DNA from: Nitrososphaerota archaeon
GTDB lineage: Archaea; Thermoproteota; Nitrososphaeria; Nitrososphaerales; CADDZS01
NCBI GenBank assembly: GCA_021325255.1
Contig: JAJPHP010000065.1
Location: 16,403-80,402, forward strand
Length of the DNA stretch: 64,000 bases
Direction: 5' to 3'
The translations under genes and the position numbers were made by a program. This document shows, piece after piece, positions 25,705 through 34,881 of this stretch; position 1 is the first letter of the stretch; every line of letters begins with the position of its first letter. The notes below the pieces were generated by a model. It was not told the origin of the DNA, searched no databases, and saw only the letters and a program-made list of their open reading frames with translations.

Positions 25705-27510
25705 TTGTACTTGGCGAAAGCAGATTCAACCAAGAATAGAGAACGCACATTCTCCGGCATTGAAGCCTCTCAAGATTTAGGCGAGCCAGGAATTGTTGAA
25801 AGCTCAGAGTTCATAGATTTCGCCCGAACCTGCGAGAACATAAGATCTACGAGAAGCAAGCTCCAAAAGGTTGAGTTTCTTTCCAGATACCTGCTCACTC
25901 TTCTCTGCGATGCAGACTTGAACATAGTCTGTACCTTCCTCTCTGGGCGAATATTCCAACTGGGCTCCGCATCGATCAATGAGGTCAATGTTGGTTACTC
26001 TCTGCTCTGGAGCACCTTTGCGAACCTACTGGGCATTGATGACTGTGTCCTCTCAAAGTACTACCTGAAGCATGGCGATCTCGGGTCTGCGATAGAAGAT
26101 TTCCTTTCATCTCACGATTCTACCAAGATCGACCGTTTCTCCGAAGTAGGAGTAGCGACAAAGCTCTTCGGGTCGCCAAGCCTCAAAATCCAAGACGTAT
26201 TCAACTCTTTCAAAGAACTCGCTCGGAGTACTGGGAAGAGGTCGACGGAGAAAAAAAGACAGATTCTGACTCGGCTCTTTTCTTCTTCAATTAAGGAAAC
26301 AGGACAGGCAAAGTACCTGATACGCATCCTTTCTGGGGAGATGCGTATCGGTCTCGTGGAAGGATTGGTCGAAGAATCACTCGCTAGAGCCTTTCAGAAG
26401 ACCCTTCAGGAAATCAGGACCGCAAACTTGGTGATGGGCTCCATCGGGCTCGTGGCAGTCATGGCAAAACACGACCGGCTGGAGGAAGCAAAACTCGAGC
26501 CCATGCGTCCGACCAATTTTATGCTGGCAGAGACGGCGGAGACAGCACAGGAACTGTACGACAAATTCGGGGGAGATTCCCGCGTAGTAATTTCAGAGTA
26601 CAAGTACGATGGCGTACGAGCCCAGGTTCACTTGGCGGCCGGGAGAGTTGCAATCTTTTCGAGGAACCTCGAAGACGTAACTAGATACTTTCCCGAGATT
26701 GAATCCGAAATAAGAAAATCGACTGCCAGCGTGCATGATTTGATACTTGATGGAGAGATAATCGCAAGCAACGACGGATCTCCTCTCCCGTTCCAATTGC
26801 TCCAGAGAAGGTTGCGCAAGTTGGAACTCTCCGATTCTGACGTCCCGGTCAGGTACTTCGTTTCCGATCTGCTGTATTTTGACCGACCTCTCATTGACCA
26901 AAAACTCTCAGTGCGAATTAAGATCCTAAGATCTTTGGAGTTGGGCGGAAGAATCGCATTCTCTTCTCAACGACCAGTGAGTAGCTCCGAGGAGATCGCT
27001 AGCATCTTTCAAGAATCAAAGTCACTGGGCTTTGAAGGGCTCGTTGTAAAGGATCCGGACTCGGCGTATACTCCGGGAAGGCGCGGAGCCAGTTGGATCA
27101 AACTAAAGAAAGAGCTCGACACCCTTGACGTGGTCATCGTCGCAGCAGAGTATGGCCATGGAAAAAGGGCTGGTGTAATATCAGACTACACCTTCGCTGT
27201 AAGGGACGAAGCAGAAAACCTCAAGGTAGTTGGCAAGGCCTACTCTGGGCTGACAGACGCTGAGATTCGTGAAATGACCGAAACACTGAAGGAAATCACG
27301 TTGAAGGATCACGGCTACAGAATGAGCGTGAAGCCGCAAATAGTCCTCGAGGTTGCTTTCGATGCGATCCAGCGAAGCGATCGTCATGATAGCGGCTATG
27401 CCCTTCGATTTCCAAGGATTAGGAGGATCCGGAAGGACAAATCTATCTTTGATATTGATACAATGGAGAAAGTGAAGCGGATTTACGAAAGCCAGAAAGT
27501 AAGAGCCTGA
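25705..27510 (+). CDS. lig: ATP-dependent DNA ligase
   Basis: 601 residues, the usual size of archaeal replicative ligases. The N-terminal helical DNA-binding domain runs to about 240; adenylation domain motif I is EYKYDGVRAQ with the AMP-accepting lysine K300. Motif III appears as LILDGEIIA, IV as GFEGLVVKD and V as SWIKLKKE. The OB domain follows to the end. The first 35 residues before FIDFARTCENIRST look unconserved, so the true start may be later than this TTG. The gene abuts trm5 tail to tail with no gap. Confidence 0.92.
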   Translation: MYLAKADSTKNRERTFSGIEASQDLGEPGIVESSEFIDFARTCENIRSTRSKLQKVEFLSRYLLTLLCDADLNIVCTFLSGRIFQLGSASINEVNVGYSLLWSTFANLLGIDDCVLSKYYLKHGDLGSAIEDFLSSHDSTKIDRFSEVGVATKLFGSPSLKIQDVFNSFKELARSTGKRSTEKKRQILTRLFSSSIKETGQAKYLIRILSGEMRIGLVEGLVEESLARAFQKTLQEIRTANLVMGSIGLVAVMAKHDRLEEAKLEPMRPTNFMLAETAETAQELYDKFGGDSRVVISEYKYDGVRAQVHLAAGRVAIFSRNLEDVTRYFPEIESEIRKSTASVHDLILDGEIIASNDGSPLPFQLLQRRLRKLELSDSDVPVRYFVSDLLYFDRPLIDQKLSVRIKILRSLELGGRIAFSSQRPVSSSEEIASIFQESKSLGFEGLVVKDPDSAYTPGRRGASWIKLKKELDTLDVVIVAAEYGHGKRAGVISDYTFAVRDEAENLKVVGKAYSGLTDAEIREMTETLKEITLKDHGYRMSVKPQIVLEVAFDAIQRSDRHDSGYALRFPRIRRIRKDKSIFDIDTMEKVKRIYESQKVRA

Positions 27511-28344
27511 TTAGCCCAAGACAATGTCTGCCACGGCCTGAATGTAGCGCGGACCCACCTCTCTTACGCGCTTCCAATTCATCACTCTGTAGTCTTTCTT
27601 GCTTCCAAGAACACTCTCCAGGTGTTTGTTAATCCATCCAGTATTGTTAAAATCGATTAGCGGAACGTGCAGATAGTAATGAATCGACGCACCTTTCTTT
27701 GCACATTCGATTGCTGTTTCCAAGAACTCCGGCGCCCTCTCAGGCAGAGGCATCAGGACCCGATCGTACACGCTTAAATTTTGGCTCGCAAACTCCTGTG
27801 CATCGGCTAGGACCGGTCTGACGGTCCCTTTCAGCCTCTTGTTCAGTTTCAGCGACTCAAATGCGAGCCGTATTGCCTCTGGATTTTTATCGACACTATC
27901 AATTACGCACTCCTTCGTCTTCGCAATTACATACGAAAAGGTGCCGAGACCAGCGAACATGTTCAAAATTAATTCGCCTTTTTGGACGAGAGAAGCAATT
28001 CGGATTCTTTCGGTCGAGAGTCGGGGGGAAAAGTAGACACTTCTGACGTTTACCTTGAACGCACAATTGCTCTCTTTGTAAATCGTCTCGTATTTCTCTT
28101 CGCCCGCGATGAGCTTTAGGTTTCTCGTCCTGTACTCTCCCTGGACATCAGATAGTTGCCTGAACACGGTGGTGACATTCTTCATCCTATCGAGAATCTG
28201 TTCGCCTATCAGTTCTTCCCTACTTTCCAGAGCCTCAGGGATTTTTATGATGGCTATGTCTCCAATTACGTCGAACGAAGATGATAACTCGTAGATTTCA
28301 TGCGCGTCGAGTACGCCCCTGAGGGCCTCCTTCAGCATTGGCAA
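27511..28344 (-). CDS. trm5: Trm5-type tRNA (guanine37-N1) methyltransferase
   Basis: 277 residues. N-terminal FDVIGDIAIIKIP and VFRQLSDVQGEYRTRNLKLIAGE are characteristic of Trm5. The Rossmann methyltransferase domain has motif I ILNMFAGLGTFSYVIAK and the acidic VDKNPEA. The catalytic-loop NPPY position reads MPLPERAPEF. It makes m1G37 in tRNA, preventing frameshifting. TTG at 28344 has an ATG two codons later (28338), which may be the real start. Shorter than Trm5a; closer to Trm5b. Confidence 0.88.
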   Translation of the reverse strand: MPMLKEALRGVLDAHEIYELSSSFDVIGDIAIIKIPEALESREELIGEQILDRMKNVTTVFRQLSDVQGEYRTRNLKLIAGEEKYETIYKESNCAFKVNVRSVYFSPRLSTERIRIASLVQKGELILNMFAGLGTFSYVIAKTKECVIDSVDKNPEAIRLAFESLKLNKRLKGTVRPVLADAQEFASQNLSVYDRVLMPLPERAPEFLETAIECAKKGASIHYYLHVPLIDFNNTGWINKHLESVLGSKKDYRVMNWKRVREVGPRYIQAVADIVLG

Positions 28345-28500
28345 GTTTTCTTCGCGACCCTCCTGTATGCGAATGCAAAATGTAATTCGTAGCTGGTTAT
28401 TCTAACATGCGTGCGATGCCCTAAGAAACTGTGGCAACAAGAGTCTTGACTCTGAGTTGTTCAGCGAACACTAAAGCTCGATAGGTCTCCGAATGCTCCG

Positions 28501-30360
28501 TTAGCTTTTGTTATTCTTTGACCCGCCTCGACCAGGTCCCTCATCACCTGATGCTTCTCCTTCCTTTTCAGTGGTGACCTTGCCGACGTAATAGTATTTT
28601 CCTTCGTCCTTCTGCATTCTGTCTAGCTTGCTTCCCGGTTTGTTTACCCTTGGCCTGCCCGTGTTCACGTCGCGTCGATAGGTGATTCCCAGATTTTTCA
28701 GAAACGCATTCATCCCATCATTCTTCCCTAGCGGTCTGCTCGCATGCCCGCTCTTCCCGGGCTCGCCGGAGAATATCATAAGCGTGTCAGCAACGATGTC
28801 GACCAACTGTATGTCGTGGTCAATTACAAGGGCGGTCTTGCCCATCGATCTGACGAACCTTTGAATCGCCTTTGCAAGCACGAGTCGATCTTCAACGTCT
28901 ATAAATGCAGAGGGCTCGTCGAACGCGTAGATTGAGGCGTCCTGGAGCAGAGTGGCCACAATGGCCACCTTCTGCAACTCACCGCCGCTCAGATTAGAGA
29001 TCTTCTTTTCGAAAAGCTTGCCAAGGTTGAGCGGTGTTATGAGCTGCGTCTGGATCAGACCACTGTCCACGTTCTTGTTGATTGACTTGAAGTAGGTTAT
29101 CACGTCGAGATCTGATTCGGCGGACAAGTATTGGGGCTTGTAAGCAATCTTTGAAAGAGAGTGTATGGCCCCGGAGGTCGGTGGCTCGAGCCCCGAGAGA
29201 ATCTTTAGGAAGGTTGTCTTGCCCAATGCGTTTGCGCCCAGTATGCCTAGCACTTGACCCATTTTGATCTCGGCGGGCTCTACGCGGAGCTCGAAATTCT
29301 CGAATTTCTTTGATAACTCGGTGTACTCGCAGATCGTCGGAGTCTCGGATTGATCTTCGATTGGGGAGTAAATCTCAAACCTCACAGGCTGGTCCCTGAA
29401 CCGAGTATTCTCGGTTTGCAGATAGCCCTCCAACAATTCGTTGATCCCTGTACGCGCCGATTGAATCGCGGAAACAATGCCATAAACACCAGCCTCTCCG
29501 TAGAGGATGTGGATGTAATCGCTCAGGTAATCGAGGAATGAGAGGTCATGCTCGACAAGTACGACAGAAGCTTTCTTTGCTAGCTCGGAAATTACCTGCG
29601 AGACACGCATTCTTTGGAAAACGTCGTTGTAACTTGAGGGCTCGTCAAAGAGATAGAGATCTGCTTCCTTCAACGATGCGACAGCGACCGCAGTGCGTTG
29701 TAGTTCTCCGCCACTCAACTCTGAAACGTTTCGGTCGAGGCACTCTTTGAGATAAAGTGAGTCCGATATTTCGGATATCTGCTTTGACGATGATGGAGCG
29801 GTCTTCTCAAGCAGTCCCCTCACAGTCCCATTCCAAACCTTCGGGATGAGGTAGACAGCTTGCGGCTTGATCGAGACACGGAGAGTTCCGGCAGCGATCG
29901 ATTCAAAGTGACTTCGGAGCTCGGTCCCTTGGAACTCGTCGATGATCTCATTCCATTCGGGGGGAGAGTCATACCGTCCCAGGTTTGGCTTAAGCGAACC
30001 CGCCAAGATGTTGATCGCGGTCGACTTACCGACTCCGTTCCTTCCAACCAGACCAACTACTGAATTCTTCTTCGGCACGGGCAACTTGTATAGTCTATAG
30101 GTGTTGACGCCATACTGGTGGACCTTCTCCTCGCCCAGTTCCGTCGCTAGGTTGAGAATCGTTATCGCTTCGAATGGACATTTCTTGACGCATATGCCGC
30201 ACCCTGTGCAGAGTTCTTCGCTGATGACAGCCTTGGCTTCCTCGCCTAGGACTATGCAATCGCTCCCAGTCTTATTTACTGGGCAGAACGAGATACACTC
30301 GAGGTTACATTTTCTAGAGTGACAGCTGTCCTTGTCCAGTACTGCAACTCGATGCGACAA
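28501..30360 (-). CDS. Ribosome recycling ATPase ABCE1/Rli1
   Basis: 619 residues. Two [4Fe-4S] clusters at the N-terminus: cysteines in CHSRKCNLECISFCPVN and CTGCGICVKKCPF. First ABC domain Walker A GRNGVGKST (107-115) and signature LSGGELQRTAV; second Walker A GANALGKTT and signature LSGGELQKVAI. ABCE1 splits post-termination ribosomes. A 60-residue Lys/Gly-rich tail (GEASGDEGPGRGGSKNNKS) follows the last conserved segment, longer than usual. TTG start with no ribosome site, likely leaderless. Confidence 0.95.
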   Translation of the reverse strand: MSHRVAVLDKDSCHSRKCNLECISFCPVNKTGSDCIVLGEEAKAVISEELCTGCGICVKKCPFEAITILNLATELGEEKVHQYGVNTYRLYKLPVPKKNSVVGLVGRNGVGKSTAINILAGSLKPNLGRYDSPPEWNEIIDEFQGTELRSHFESIAAGTLRVSIKPQAVYLIPKVWNGTVRGLLEKTAPSSSKQISEISDSLYLKECLDRNVSELSGGELQRTAVAVASLKEADLYLFDEPSSYNDVFQRMRVSQVISELAKKASVVLVEHDLSFLDYLSDYIHILYGEAGVYGIVSAIQSARTGINELLEGYLQTENTRFRDQPVRFEIYSPIEDQSETPTICEYTELSKKFENFELRVEPAEIKMGQVLGILGANALGKTTFLKILSGLEPPTSGAIHSLSKIAYKPQYLSAESDLDVITYFKSINKNVDSGLIQTQLITPLNLGKLFEKKISNLSGGELQKVAIVATLLQDASIYAFDEPSAFIDVEDRLVLAKAIQRFVRSMGKTALVIDHDIQLVDIVADTLMIFSGEPGKSGHASRPLGKNDGMNAFLKNLGITYRRDVNTGRPRVNKPGSKLDRMQKDEGKYYYVGKVTTEKEGEASGDEGPGRGGSKNNKS

Positions 30361-30882
30361 ATACTAACTGCTCACTCCAGACAGAATTATCTTCACATTT
30401 CCTTCCTTTTTTGCAAGAAGAAGGCAAAAGAATCAGAAGGTTTTCTCTTTAGAAGAAATAAAAAGGCAAAATGCAGTATATTAGCGTTATACAACTTTTG
30501 TTTCAATGATCCGCATTATCATTAAGGGAACGTACCAATTTCAAATTAGCGGCAAGCCATAGAGACAAACGCAGAGTGAGAGCACAACGCTTCTTTTGAG
30601 ACTAAAGAAACGTACAAGATGCTTGGAGATAAGGACTCGATAGAGGCTCAAGATAATCTCGTTCAATGCGAGTGTATCTTCGAATTTCGAATGAGGAAAG
30701 GAAATTCATGAGAAAAGTCATGACCTCACAGTCGGAAACCCCTTAGGGACTGACGGTGAACTCAGAAATGACCACAAGTGTGGATTCCAGTATCGCAGAA
30801 TGATGTGAATTCTGAATGCAAAGGAACAATATTGGACTAGATTCATCCATGTGAAAGGTAGAAATATTAGCGACAGGAACCG
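30361..30882. other. Intergenic region between ABCE1 and cdc48
   Basis: 522 bases between divergent genes; holds promoters for both. AAATATTA at 30862-30869 is annotated separately. AT-rich, with no coding frame or RNA gene that I can support. Confidence 0.4.
30862..30869 (+). promoter_or_regulatory. TATA-like box for cdc48
   Basis: AAATATTA. Archaeal initiation about 25 bases on would fall near 30891, which supports translation from the TTG at 30916 behind GGAAGGGGG rather than from the TTG at 30883. Confidence 0.35.
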
Positions 30883-30915
30883 TTGTACCAACAGGAAGGG
30901 GGATTTGCTCTCAGT

Positions 30916-33084
30916 TTGAGCCAGCAAGGCGTTACTTTGAAAGTCCTCGAGGCCTACACTCGAGATGTTGGTAGAGGCGTTGCTAGAATTGACTACGACG
31001 CCATGGACGCGCTGGATGCCTCGACGGGCGATATTATCGAAATCAAGGGCAAGAGGCGTACCGTCGCAAAGTGCCTACCGCTTTACCCTTCGGACGAAGG
31101 ACGCGGAGTAATCAGGATTGATGGTCTTATTCGTAACAATTCAGGCGTCGCAATAGGTGACACAGTCACCATAAAGAAGATCAAAGCGCCGCCAGCAGAG
31201 AAAGTTGTCGTTGCGCCACTGGAGGCGATTCCTCCAATCGACGAACGCTACTTGGCAGATGCGCTAGAGAGCGTGCCAGTGACGAAGGGCGACAACATCA
31301 TGATTCCGTACTTTGGAGGTCGATTGACTTTCCAGGTTCTGGGTGTCAGCCCGATGGCCGACGCCGTCTTGATCACTCAGCGAACCATCTTCGCAATTTC
31401 GGAAAAGGGTGAGACGCTCCGCGGTGTGCCCCAGGTTACCTACGAAGACATTGGTGGTCTCAAGGACGAGATCCAGAAAGTCAGAGAGATGATCGAGCTC
31501 CCGCTACGCCACCCAGAAATATTTGAAAAGTTAGGCGTAGAAGCCCCAAAGGGAGTTCTTCTATACGGTCCGCCTGGAACCGGAAAGACTCTACTTGCCA
31601 AGGCTGTCGCCAACGAAAGCAATGCACACTTCATCAGCATCTCCGGCCCCGAAATCATGAGCAAGTTCTACGGAGAGAGCGAGGCAAGGCTTCGCGAGAT
31701 TTTCAAGGAAGCGAGGGAAAAGGCGCCGACCATAGTTTTCATCGACGAGATTGACAGCATTGCCCCGAAGAGAGAAGAAGTCACTGGAGAGGTCGAGAGG
31801 CGCGTTGTTTCGCAGTTGCTTTCTCTGATGGACGGACTGGAGGCAAGAGGCAAGGTCATCGTCATCGCTGCCACAAACAGACCTAACGCGATCGACCCGG
31901 CTTTAAGGCGCCCCGGTAGATTTGATCGAGAAATCGAGATCAAGGTTCCGGACAAGAGAGGACGCTTCGAGATCCTTCAAATTCACACAAGGCACATGCC
32001 TCTAACACAAGAAGTAGACCTTGAAAAGCTCGCTGCGGTCACTCACGGATTTGTCGGTGCAGACTTGGAGTATCTTTGCAAGGAAGGCGCGATGAAGACG
32101 CTCAGGAGAATGCTTCCCGAACTCAAACTCGAGGAAGACAAGCTTCAGCCAGAGTTCTTGAACAGGCTTCAGGTCACAATGGAAGACTTTGAAAATGCGC
32201 TAAAAGACGTCATGCCATCGGCCATGAGGGAAGTCTACCTCGAAACGCCCGACATACACTGGACAGACATTGGAGGTCTCGAGACGATAAAGAAAGAGCT
32301 TCAGGAAGCCGTCGAGTGGCCTCTAAAGTATCCAGATCTATACACTGCGATTGGATACAGTATGCCAAAGGGCATCCTCCTCTACGGCCCCTCGGGAACA
32401 GGCAAGACGCTCTTGGCAAAATCAGTTGCGACTGAGAGCGAAGCGAACTTTATCAGCGTCAGGGGACCCGAACTGCTCTCCAAGTGGGTAGGCGAGTCCG
32501 AAAGGGGAGTACGTGAAGTCTTTCGACGTGCACGACAGGCATCTCCGTGCGTAATCTTCTTTGACGAAATCGATGCCCTCGCTCCGGTGCGAGGTCTCGG
32601 AGGAGACAGCATGGTCACCGAGAGAGTGGTCAGTCAGCTCCTCACAGAGTTAGATGGCATCCAGTCACTTTCCGGCGTTGTCGTCCTTGCAGCGACCAAC
32701 AGGATGGATATGGTTGATCCCGCGCTACTCAGAGCAGGGCGCTTTGACAAACTCCTATTTATTCCTCCGCCGGACAAGAACGCGCGGAAGCAGATTCTCC
32801 AGATCCAGACTAGGGACAAACCAATTGACCCCGGTCTTGACTTGGAGAGAATTGCGGAGATGACGGACGGATTCACGGGTGCAGACATCACTGCTGTGGT
32901 GAACACTGCGGTCTCGCTCGTTCTTCAGGAGTATGTCGCCAGTTTCCCAAGACCAGAGGACGCGAAAAAGCACGCGGCCGAAGCCAAGGTGAAGATGAAG
33001 CACTTTGAAGACGCGATTCGAAAGGTAAAGACCTCAAGAGAGGGTAAGCCTGTCGAAAAGGTCGCTGTCCCATACTACAGGTAG
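30916..33084 (+). CDS. cdc48: Cdc48/VAT-type AAA+ ATPase
   Basis: 722 residues from this start. N-domain ([23 protein letters not shown] onward) then two AAA domains. D1 has Walker A GPPGTGKT near 218-225 and [13 protein letters not shown]2 has GPSGTGKT near 491-498, where the usual second Pro is Ser, and [12 protein letters not shown]. Arg fingers appear in [11 protein letters not shown] and [11 protein letters not shown]. The protein unfolds ubiquitin-less substrates for the proteasome. The frame is open back to TTG 30883, but GGAAGGGGG at 30893-30901 and the family start favour 30916. Ends VAVPYYR, close to the HbYX-type end that docks on the proteasome. Confidence 0.95.
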   Translation: MSQQGVTLKVLEAYTRDVGRGVARIDYDAMDALDASTGDIIEIKGKRRTVAKCLPLYPSDEGRGVIRIDGLIRNNSGVAIGDTVTIKKIKAPPAEKVVVAPLEAIPPIDERYLADALESVPVTKGDNIMIPYFGGRLTFQVLGVSPMADAVLITQRTIFAISEKGETLRGVPQVTYEDIGGLKDEIQKVREMIELPLRHPEIFEKLGVEAPKGVLLYGPPGTGKTLLAKAVANESNAHFISISGPEIMSKFYGESEARLREIFKEAREKAPTIVFIDEIDSIAPKREEVTGEVERRVVSQLLSLMDGLEARGKVIVIAATNRPNAIDPALRRPGRFDREIEIKVPDKRGRFEILQIHTRHMPLTQEVDLEKLAAVTHGFVGADLEYLCKEGAMKTLRRMLPELKLEEDKLQPEFLNRLQVTMEDFENALKDVMPSAMREVYLETPDIHWTDIGGLETIKKELQEAVEWPLKYPDLYTAIGYSMPKGILLYGPSGTGKTLLAKSVATESEANFISVRGPELLSKWVGESERGVREVFRRARQASPCVIFFDEIDALAPVRGLGGDSMVTERVVSQLLTELDGIQSLSGVVVLAATNRMDMVDPALLRAGRFDKLLFIPPPDKNARKQILQIQTRDKPIDPGLDLERIAEMTDGFTGADITAVVNTAVSLVLQEYVASFPRPEDAKKHAAEAKVKMKHFEDAIRKVKTSREGKPVEKVAVPYYR

Positions 33085-33408
33085 TCGAAGAATGCGAGAC
33101 GAAGGGCACTTGGGAAGAGAAAATGTTCTCCTCTTCCTCTTTGCACTGGCTTTTTCATCGAGGGCTAGGGGGAAACTGTACTCTCGGGGCCGAATGGGCT
33201 TGTTTGCCGAGCCGGAACTGGAGAACTAGGAAGACTCTATTTCCGCGCGGTCTTGCCCTACAATCTTTTCCCTGACTACCTGACCGGACATCGAGATTGT
33301 GCAACACCCTTACATAATCTCCTTTGCTTCGCAATAGAGCTTGAGAGCAACAGCCGAGTCCAATTGCTTTCGAAGATTGCACTATCATGAGTTGGAGTAC
33401 GAGACTCT
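33085..33408. other. Intergenic region between cdc48 and gatD
   Basis: 324 bases: hairpin terminator near the 5' side (listed apart), remaining sequence with presumed gatD promoter. No gene recognised. Confidence 0.35.
33113..33137 (+). terminator. Hairpin after cdc48
   Basis: 7-bp stem GGAAGAG (33113-33119) with CTCTTCC (33131-33137), 11-base loop, 29 bases past the cdc48 stop, followed by T-rich sequence including TTTTT at 33151-33155. Similar purine/pyrimidine design to the hairpin after eL38. Confidence 0.45.
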
Positions 33409-34827
33409 TTGACAGAACTTGTATCAAGTGGATACAAAGGACGCGCTCGAGAGCTTCTTGAACAGGGTGGTGCCACTGTTGGGTCACTGGTCAAGGTAAA
33501 GGGAGTTGACGGCGCGGAGACAAGCGGCCTAGTCGTTCCGAGGTACGAGCACGCAGATCCGGAACATGTTGTTCTGAAACTGAAATCAGGATACAACATA
33601 GGAATCAGCGTGGAAAACATCCAATCAATTTCTGTTGTTGAGAAAAGCCCGACAGTCTCTACTTTCGGGCAGGTTTCAGCAATACTCCAGCAAGCGCACG
33701 GCAGACCTAAGGGCAAAACAAGTGACAAGAAGCTGCTCCTTATCAGTACTGGTGGCACTATAGCAAGCAGAGTCGATTACAGAACCGGGGCTGTTCACCC
33801 AGCACTATCTGCGGAAGATCTCTATTCCGCAGTTCCAGAGCTCGGAGATTTAGCCGAGATATTCCCAGAAGTGGTCTTCTCTGTTTACAGCGAGAATCTG
33901 ACTCCATCTGACTGGCAGACTCTTTCAAACAGCATACTAGCAAAGTCGCGAGAACTCGAACAGAAAAAGAAGGGCCGAGCTGATGGAGTCGTCGTTATGC
34001 TTGGAACGGACACTCTTGCCTACGTCTCAGCCGCGCTCTCCTTTTCGCTTAACGGTTTCGACTTACCCGTTGTTTGCGTCGGAGCTCAGAGGTCTTCCGA
34101 CCGCCCCTCCTCGGATGCTGCCCTAAATCTGAAGGCTGCGGCACGATTTGCGGTGAGCTCGGGCACTGAAGGAGTTTTCGTCGCAATGCACGAAAGCGAG
34201 AACGACGATGTAATTGCGATACATTCGGGCGTGAGAGTGAGAAAGAATCACACAAGCAGGAGAGATGCGTTCGAATCCATAGATGTGTCTTACGAAGCAC
34301 ATGTCATTGGAAATGAAATTAAGATGCGAGCACAAGATGTGATTCCAGTAGGAGACAGTTCGACGAAATCAGAGGCAGATCTGGCTGAGCGTTTCAGATT
34401 GAAGACTAGCTTTAACCCTTCAGTGGCCCTGATCAAATTTCACCCGGGCTTCGACCCCATGGTACTTGATTACTACACAAGAAGAGACAAACCCGTAAAG
34501 GGGTTTGTTATCGAGGGTACGGGCCTTGGGCACGTCTCTTCCGCAACGGTAAGGGAGATTGGTAGGCTCTCAAAGGAGGGAGTATTCATCGGCATCACCT
34601 CGCAGTGCATTTGGGGGCACGTCCACCTCGACGTATACGAGACGGGTAGAGATTTGATCGAGGCAGGAGCTGTGCCTCTGGAAAACATGCTCGCAGAGAC
34701 GGCCTTTGCGAAACTTTCATGGGCGCTGGGAAATTTCGAACCAGAACAAGTCAAGGAGGTCATGCTCACTGACATTGCGGGCGAATTTACTCAGAGGATC
34801 GCGCTCGTGGGTCGAAGGAACTCTTGA
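33409..34827 (+). CDS. gatD: Glu-tRNA(Gln) amidotransferase subunit D
   Basis: 472 residues. An N-terminal beta-barrel domain (SLVKVKGVDGAETSGLVVPR) is followed by an L-asparaginase-like domain with the two catalytic threonine motifs ISTGGTIASRVDY (about 111-123) and VMLGTDTLAYVSAAL (about 197-211). GatD releases ammonia from glutamine or asparagine for GatE, together converting misacylated Glu-tRNA(Gln) to Gln-tRNA(Gln). About 35 residues longer than typical because of the start chosen (TTG). gatE follows after 54 bases. Confidence 0.93.
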   Translation: MTELVSSGYKGRARELLEQGGATVGSLVKVKGVDGAETSGLVVPRYEHADPEHVVLKLKSGYNIGISVENIQSISVVEKSPTVSTFGQVSAILQQAHGRPKGKTSDKKLLLISTGGTIASRVDYRTGAVHPALSAEDLYSAVPELGDLAEIFPEVVFSVYSENLTPSDWQTLSNSILAKSRELEQKKKGRADGVVVMLGTDTLAYVSAALSFSLNGFDLPVVCVGAQRSSDRPSSDAALNLKAAARFAVSSGTEGVFVAMHESENDDVIAIHSGVRVRKNHTSRRDAFESIDVSYEAHVIGNEIKMRAQDVIPVGDSSTKSEADLAERFRLKTSFNPSVALIKFHPGFDPMVLDYYTRRDKPVKGFVIEGTGLGHVSSATVREIGRLSKEGVFIGITSQCIWGHVHLDVYETGRDLIEAGAVPLENMLAETAFAKLSWALGNFEPEQVKEVMLTDIAGEFTQRIALVGRRNS

Positions 34828-34881
34828 TCTCTCTGAATATCGTCGAGATTACAACAAAGGGAGGTATGGCAGGCTAATTAG